Shown here: one piece after another, positions 19,063 to 22,835 of the stretch
Position numbering within the stretch: the stretch's first letter is position 1
Layout: each line of letters begins with the position of its first letter
Assembly (NCBI RefSeq): GCF_000485595.1
Contig: NW_014578500.1
Span: 7,394-30,228, forward strand
Source: Priapulus caudatus
Taxonomy: Eukaryota; Priapulida; Priapulimorpha; Priapulimorphida; Priapulidae
Length of the DNA stretch: 22,835 nucleotides
Direction: 5' to 3'
Notes under the pieces: model-generated
Seen by the model: only the letters and a program-made list of their open reading frames with translations
Database searches by the model: none
What the model was told of the DNA's origin: nothing
Program-made: the position numbers and the translations under genes

Positions 19063-21342
19063 CTACTGGTGCGGATGATGATGATGACGACGACAACGAC
19101 GACGACGACGACGAAAACCACGACAAAGATAATAATGACAGTGCAAATTACAATAACATCTGTGATGGCAAAAACAACAAAACAAGAAACGGTATCGACT
19201 ACAATAAAAAAGACATCATCAACGTGGGCGATCGCTGCTGGGTTGCATATCAACCCCCAAAATACAGGACGATGAGCGAGCGTGGCTTGTGATCACGACT
19301 ACATAGCACGTGCATTGACACAGCAATTACCAGATCATGTCCACTGATCACCAAGTGATGCTACTTGGTAAATGACGCTACTTGGATTGATAAGCGAGTT
19401 TTTATTCATGTCATGTTAAAGTGATAGGTGTCAATTGATCAACTATTGTGCAGCACGGTGTGTAGTCACTTGAGAACTGGGTTAGTTGCAAGGCTCCCGC
19501 GCTCGTCGTGGTTTCTTTTCAGGGATAATTTCCGCTCGACGCGGACTCTAACCGATTATTCAATACAATGTAATCGTTGCGTAAACGCCACACCGTACCG
19601 ATCAAAGAAAACATCTCAATCCAAAATCAGACGCATCTCTCTGCTTCAGTGTACACGCATGTGTGGGCAAGCAATCACGGTTGTCGGCCGCCAGCAATAA
19701 ACTGCCTGCCTGCTGTGTGCGCACAACAGACCATGCTCGTTGAAACAAGACTGTTAATGCACATTTAATATATGCAGTTGTTTTTTCCGCGTTTCTCCGC
19801 GTTTTTCCGCGAAAATGTTTAAATTCGCATTAACTGACACAATGGCTTACTCGCTAGAATGAATACATTTAGCATAGGTATAATAGCATTGGTATAATAG
19901 CTCGCACTGTCCGTCAGTGTCAGCGTCCACGATATTAGAGGCCGTCGCCAATGTTTCAAGGTCGAACATGACTGTGTCGTTAGTCACCGCTCACCGTGCA
20001 GACAGCATTCACAACGAGATACATTAATTGAAAACTATAATTACAATTAATTAGATATTTAGTTAATAGGATCGACGGGTCCTGATCTACATATCGTGGC
20101 AACTGACGAGAAATATGGACGCACCGAGGTGACATCATTTTCTATCCAGCGATTTAATGACCGTCTGTGAATGTGGACGGAATACGGATTCGTAGTTAGT
20201 TTCTATTTGGCCTTCACACGGGGCTTGACGCGCGAATAAATATCTCTAGCTTCCTAGGCCGAGCTTCTGCATGAGGTCCATAGTGTCCATTATCTTTCCA
20301 GCGCATACACCCAGGCGCCACCGCACCACATCTAAGATTGATCATATGATCGGTACAGAAACATATACCTAAGTTTTTACGTGTAAACTTAGGTGAGCAA
20401 AGCTATACGAGCAGTAGCACACCGATAAGACACGCCATCGTTGGGGTTATGCTCGCAGAAGATATTTTTATAATGGTATTGAATTTGATCGATCATGAAG
20501 CGAGATGACATTGAGCGATTGCCATGAAATAAAATGGGTTTATTATGAGTTTGCGCGTGGTAAATATTATTTTCAACAACGTTACGCTCAATTTTGAACG
20601 CTAAATGATACTCTAACCACAACTGAAAGGGAAAAAACTTGTTCGTAGATTGAGATCGCTTACTTATTCCGTTCGAGTTCTGGAAACACGAAAGAAACCC
20701 AAACATATGCAGCAAGCAGCACGTATTTCTGTGGAAACTTGGTTATAGATGGCATATTTCATGAGACAACTAGCATAGTGCATATTTATTCGAAATAACA
20801 GAGTGGTAAAATTCTGCACGCTTCCTTATGTGTGCGATGGAAATACGATTGTGCGCAAAGTCTAGCTGGGTTGTTTGTTTGCGTTTAATCGGAAATTTTA
20901 AAATAACAAAATTGTCTGCGACTACAATACGTCTACACTACGTACATCGTATGAGTAAGAGCAACTTGCAATTTATAACATGCTTTATGGTGAGAATAAC
21001 TATTAAAGTTATTAATGTTTTTAATTGTTTATTATTCATTTTTATTATTTCAATTATGTTAATTGTTAATAGCTGTTATGTTGGTAAACTATAACAGAAC
21101 AATGGGTGACTACAAGAATGGAGAAGCACTAACGACAAAGATACGGTACCCGCAAATCCATCCGCAGTGGTGTCCATGTCCGTTGTGCTTCTTTTCCTGC
21201 GACTGAGGGAGCAGACCTGATAGATCGCTCTCGGTAGCTCTCGGCCACAAATTCTCATCAACGCGGCTTCGCTGTATTGACTGCTCATCAGCACTAGCAC
21301 GACGGACACGATGAAAACTACCTGCGCGTTTGATGGCTTCAT
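18605..21342 (-). CDS. Relaxin/insulin-like peptide precursor (115 residues, two exons)
   Basis: Coding exons are 21342-21150 and 18759-18605 on the minus strand, joined by a phase-1 intron: donor G|GTACCG at 21149, acceptor TTACGCAG|AT at 18760. The joined frame is 348 nt. Layout: signal peptide 1-26, B chain about 27-47 with Cys32 and Cys44, furin-type RRKR 48-51, C-peptide, dibasic RSKRR 78-82 and KR 90-91, A chain 92-115 with Cys101, 102, 106 and 115. The Cys spacing (C-x11-C; CC-x3-C-x8-C) is that of the insulin/relaxin superfamily, and the B-chain CGRELPRAI resembles the relaxin receptor-binding cassette RxxxRxxI, with Tyr at the final position (Ile one residue earlier). The phase-1 intron in the C-peptide is the conserved superfamily intron. 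It should be a secreted hormone acting on a relaxin-family (GPCR) or insulin-type receptor. Which subfamily cannot be settled here. Confidence 0.9.
18947..19292 (+). pseudogene. Possible Asn/Asp-rich open exon (weak)
   Basis: From a TTATAG acceptor-like site the plus frame reads EHNADNDD, a poly-Asn run, a poly-Asp run, STGADDDDDDD, then YNNICDGKNNKTRN and GDRCWVAYQPPKYR to TGA at 19290-19292. The Asn and Asp runs are CAA/GAT microsatellite in one of three frames that all stay open, so openness means little. The non-repetitive 58-codon tail is more protein-like. It lies antisense inside the intron of the relaxin-like gene. It could be a distal exon of the acidic-repeat gene, a relic, or chance. 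Confidence 0.2.
18967..19062. repeat. Compound (CAA)n(TGA)n microsatellite
   Basis: About twenty ACA/CAA units run straight into about twelve ATG/GAT units. A shorter GAT/GAC run continues to about 19115. Confidence 0.95.
20367..20394. repeat. Perfect 10-bp-stem hairpin
   Basis: ACCTAAGTTT and AAACTTAGGT pair perfectly around an 8-base loop TTACGTGT. It lies in the intron of the relaxin-like gene. Function unknown. Confidence 0.6.
21150..21342 (-). CDS. Exon encoding signal peptide, B chain and start of C-peptide
   Basis: MKPSNAQVVFIVSVVLVLMS opens a strong signal peptide with likely cleavage after SEA (residue 26). The B chain core is RICGRELPRAIYQVCS, with eleven residues between the cysteines as in relaxins and insulins. 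RRKR|S follows directly, so the B chain is short at its C-terminus. The ATG comes straight after a CT-rich tract and CAG, so it is probably the first codon of an internal exon that follows a 5'-UTR intron. Translation of the same frame past the donor (TVSLSLVLL...) is intron. Confidence 0.9.
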
Positions 21343-21361
21343 CTGAAAGAGAGAGAGAGAG
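21343..21361 (-). promoter_or_regulatory. 3' splice site directly before the relaxin-like ATG
   Basis: On the minus strand a run of CT dinucleotides leads to TTTCAG immediately followed by ATGAAG. This is a strong polypyrimidine tract and acceptor, implying that a non-coding 5' exon lies further upstream (higher coordinates). Confidence 0.6.
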
Positions 21362-21677
21362 AAGCAATTCGTGACGAATAACGCACGTAAAGAATAATAT
21401 TTTACTTTCCTACTAGTATACTCTTCGGCAGTTTGTCTTTGTCTCCCGCACGCACGTCACGTTGCGGTTCATGAGAGAGGGTCACCAGTTGCGCGCGATA
21501 TTCTCGTAGATCTCACCCATAAATACAGTTACACAGTTCATTTTAAAATTACCTACTAATATTTTGAGCGCTTAAGTCAGTCGGCTAATTGGCAATCAAA
21601 CCTCCGCCCGGCAGTGGGATCTAAAGCAGCATAGGTGTAAATTTCTAAGCCGCCCAGCATCTCGCCTTTGATGCAGT

Positions 21678-21926
21678 ATGGCTGATTTTTCGTTTTCGGT
21701 CACACTGGACGCGCGCCTTCACAACGTAATCTCCGAATTGCTCTGCACTCTAATCATTTCATGGAAGTACACCGGCATGCATATAACCCATTCATCGCTC
21801 CTTCGTGCTGCGATTCGCAGAATTCAGAAACGCGAAAGCGTCGACTTTAATTTTGATAAGATCCGAGAATTCTCGATAGGTCACGCGGCGTCAGCCTTCG
21901 CTGTGAATAACATAGACAACCTGTAA
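21678..21926 (+). CDS. Possible small hypothetical ORF (82 codons)
   Basis: ATG at 21678 opens MADFSFSVTLDARLHNVISE and runs to TAA after NNIDNL. Composition is ordinary for a soluble protein, with a basic stretch RAAIRRIQKRE, but there is no recognised domain and no obvious splice partner. It would be divergent from the relaxin-like gene and about 335 bp from its ATG, so it may equally be chance in the upstream region. Confidence 0.2.
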   Translation: MADFSFSVTLDARLHNVISELLCTLIISWKYTGMHITHSSLLRAAIRRIQKRESVDFNFDKIREFSIGHAASAFAVNNIDNL

Positions 21927-22056
21927 TTTTCGCTAAAAGACGGTAGACTCGGGACCTGGTAGATTCTGCCTGACTCCGTGAGGACCGGCGATATCTCGCA
22001 TGTTACCGTGCGATAGTGTTAGTACTACGTTATAGCGTTAGTACATGACATGTCAT

Positions 22057-22150
22057 ACGTACTCACAACGCAATACGTCACTCACAACGCAATACGTCAC
22101 TCACAACGCAATACGTCACTCACAACGCAATACGTCACTCACAACGCAAT
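22057..22150. repeat. 19-bp tandem array with CRE-like half-sites
   Basis: One 18-bp unit then four 19-bp units of ACGTCACTCACAACGCAAT. Each full unit contains ACGTCA, the reverse of TGACGT, the CREB/ATF half-site. It lies about 0.7-0.8 kb upstream of the relaxin-like ATG. A regulatory role is inference. Confidence 0.8.
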
Positions 22151-22490
22151 CATATATCAGCGTGTTGTCATAACGATGATTACTCGTATTATTAGTCCGG
22201 TCCGTGGCCTTTAGGGAACAAAGATCGCGGCTGTCCCTAAATATATATTTTTTAAACCCATGTGCGCAAACAGAGGTAAATAACCAGAAATTCAAATTAT
22301 GCAAGTAATAATGATAACCTGATATGATAATCTTATACTATACGTGTGCATTATTTATTCAAATCGTAAAAGGTGTCACATCTTTTTAACGAAGTTATAA
22401 AAAGAGTTATAAAATTATCGTTATTAAAAGACAGGAGGCGGAGAAAGGGGTAGAAGGGGGTCTAAAAGATAAAATTGAATAGAGGCAGGG
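22151..22490. other. No gene seen
   Basis: AT-rich upstream sequence. Minus-strand open frames here (22116-22304) include translation of the 19-bp array and are not called. Confidence 0.5.
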
Positions 22491-22499
22491 AGCGGAGAG

Positions 22500-22748
<249 letters not shown>

Positions 22749-22835
22749 GAACGACGACGACGACGTAAACGACGACTACGTAACTAACGAACTAACAACA
22801 CTAACTACGTAAGTACGTAAGTAACGTAACAACTA

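Larger units (their letters stand above)
18760..21149 (-). other. C-peptide intron of the relaxin-like gene (2.39 kb)
   Basis: It contains the CAA/GAT microsatellite (18967-19062), short TTTYTCCGCG repeats (about 19783-19812) and a hairpin at 20367-20394. A minus-strand frame of 108 codons (20389-20715) and plus-strand frames near 19428-19768 and 20828-21094 have no recognisable features and are not called. Confidence 0.75.

Noticed and set aside
20389-20715. Minus-strand 108-codon ORF within the relaxin-like intron
   Set aside because: No recognised domain and no splice pairing in phase with the flanking exons. Including it would break the clean phase-1 join.
22057-22150. CRISPR-like regular repeats
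   Set aside because: The 19-bp units are head-to-tail with no spacers, in a eukaryotic context. This is a tandem minisatellite.

Overview
This window looks like nuclear DNA from an invertebrate animal. There are two spliced genes with consensus GT...AG introns and signal peptides. Intergenic DNA is large and AT-rich, with many microsatellites (CA, GA, CAA, GAT, CGCA) and fragments of non-autonomous DNA transposons. Nothing bacterial, such as operons, Shine-Dalgarno-led dense ORFs or CRISPR, is present. A relaxin/insulin-type peptide gene and an anaphylatoxin-like domain both point to Metazoa. I cannot fix the phylum from sequence alone.

Layout. 1-2085 holds a palindromic repeat edge, a foldback MITE (275-405), a ~550 bp tandem satellite in about 2.3 copies (688-1980) and a second small foldback element. 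2085-7898 has no convincing gene. It contains a large CA tract, two inverted copies of a hAT-like MITE (4804-5046 and 6507-6758), a third foldback element and a 110-143 bp tandem duplication. 7899-15093 (+ strand) is a three-exon gene for a predicted secreted protein of about 461 residues: signal peptide, ten 21-residue Asp-rich calcium-loop-like repeats, then a six-cysteine C-terminal module with the CC...C...C(x6)CC pattern of anaphylatoxin (ANATO) domains. Intron 1 carries a 677 bp insertion flanked by an 8-bp direct repeat. Intron 2 carries a 2.57 kb hAT-type insertion with near-perfect 16-bp terminal inverted repeats and a perfect 8-bp target duplication; other repeats are nested inside it. 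15094-18604 is intergenic or possible extra introns, with simple repeats.

18605-21342 (- strand) is a two-exon relaxin/insulin-like peptide precursor of 115 residues. Exon 1 has the signal peptide, B chain and a furin site. Exon 2 has the end of the C-peptide, dibasic sites and an A chain with the canonical CCxxxC(x8)C pattern, ending exactly at the last cysteine. The intron is phase 1 within the C-peptide, as is usual in this superfamily. A CT-tract/CAG directly before its ATG suggests a 5'-UTR intron. 21343-22835 is its upstream region, with a five-unit 19-bp array of CRE-like half-sites and a long GA tract.

The two genes converge. Nothing shows that they act together; both products are predicted to be secreted. 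The most novel items are the acidic-repeat plus ANATO-like architecture, the relaxin-like precursor split across a 2.4 kb intron, and the transposon insertions with visible target-site duplications.
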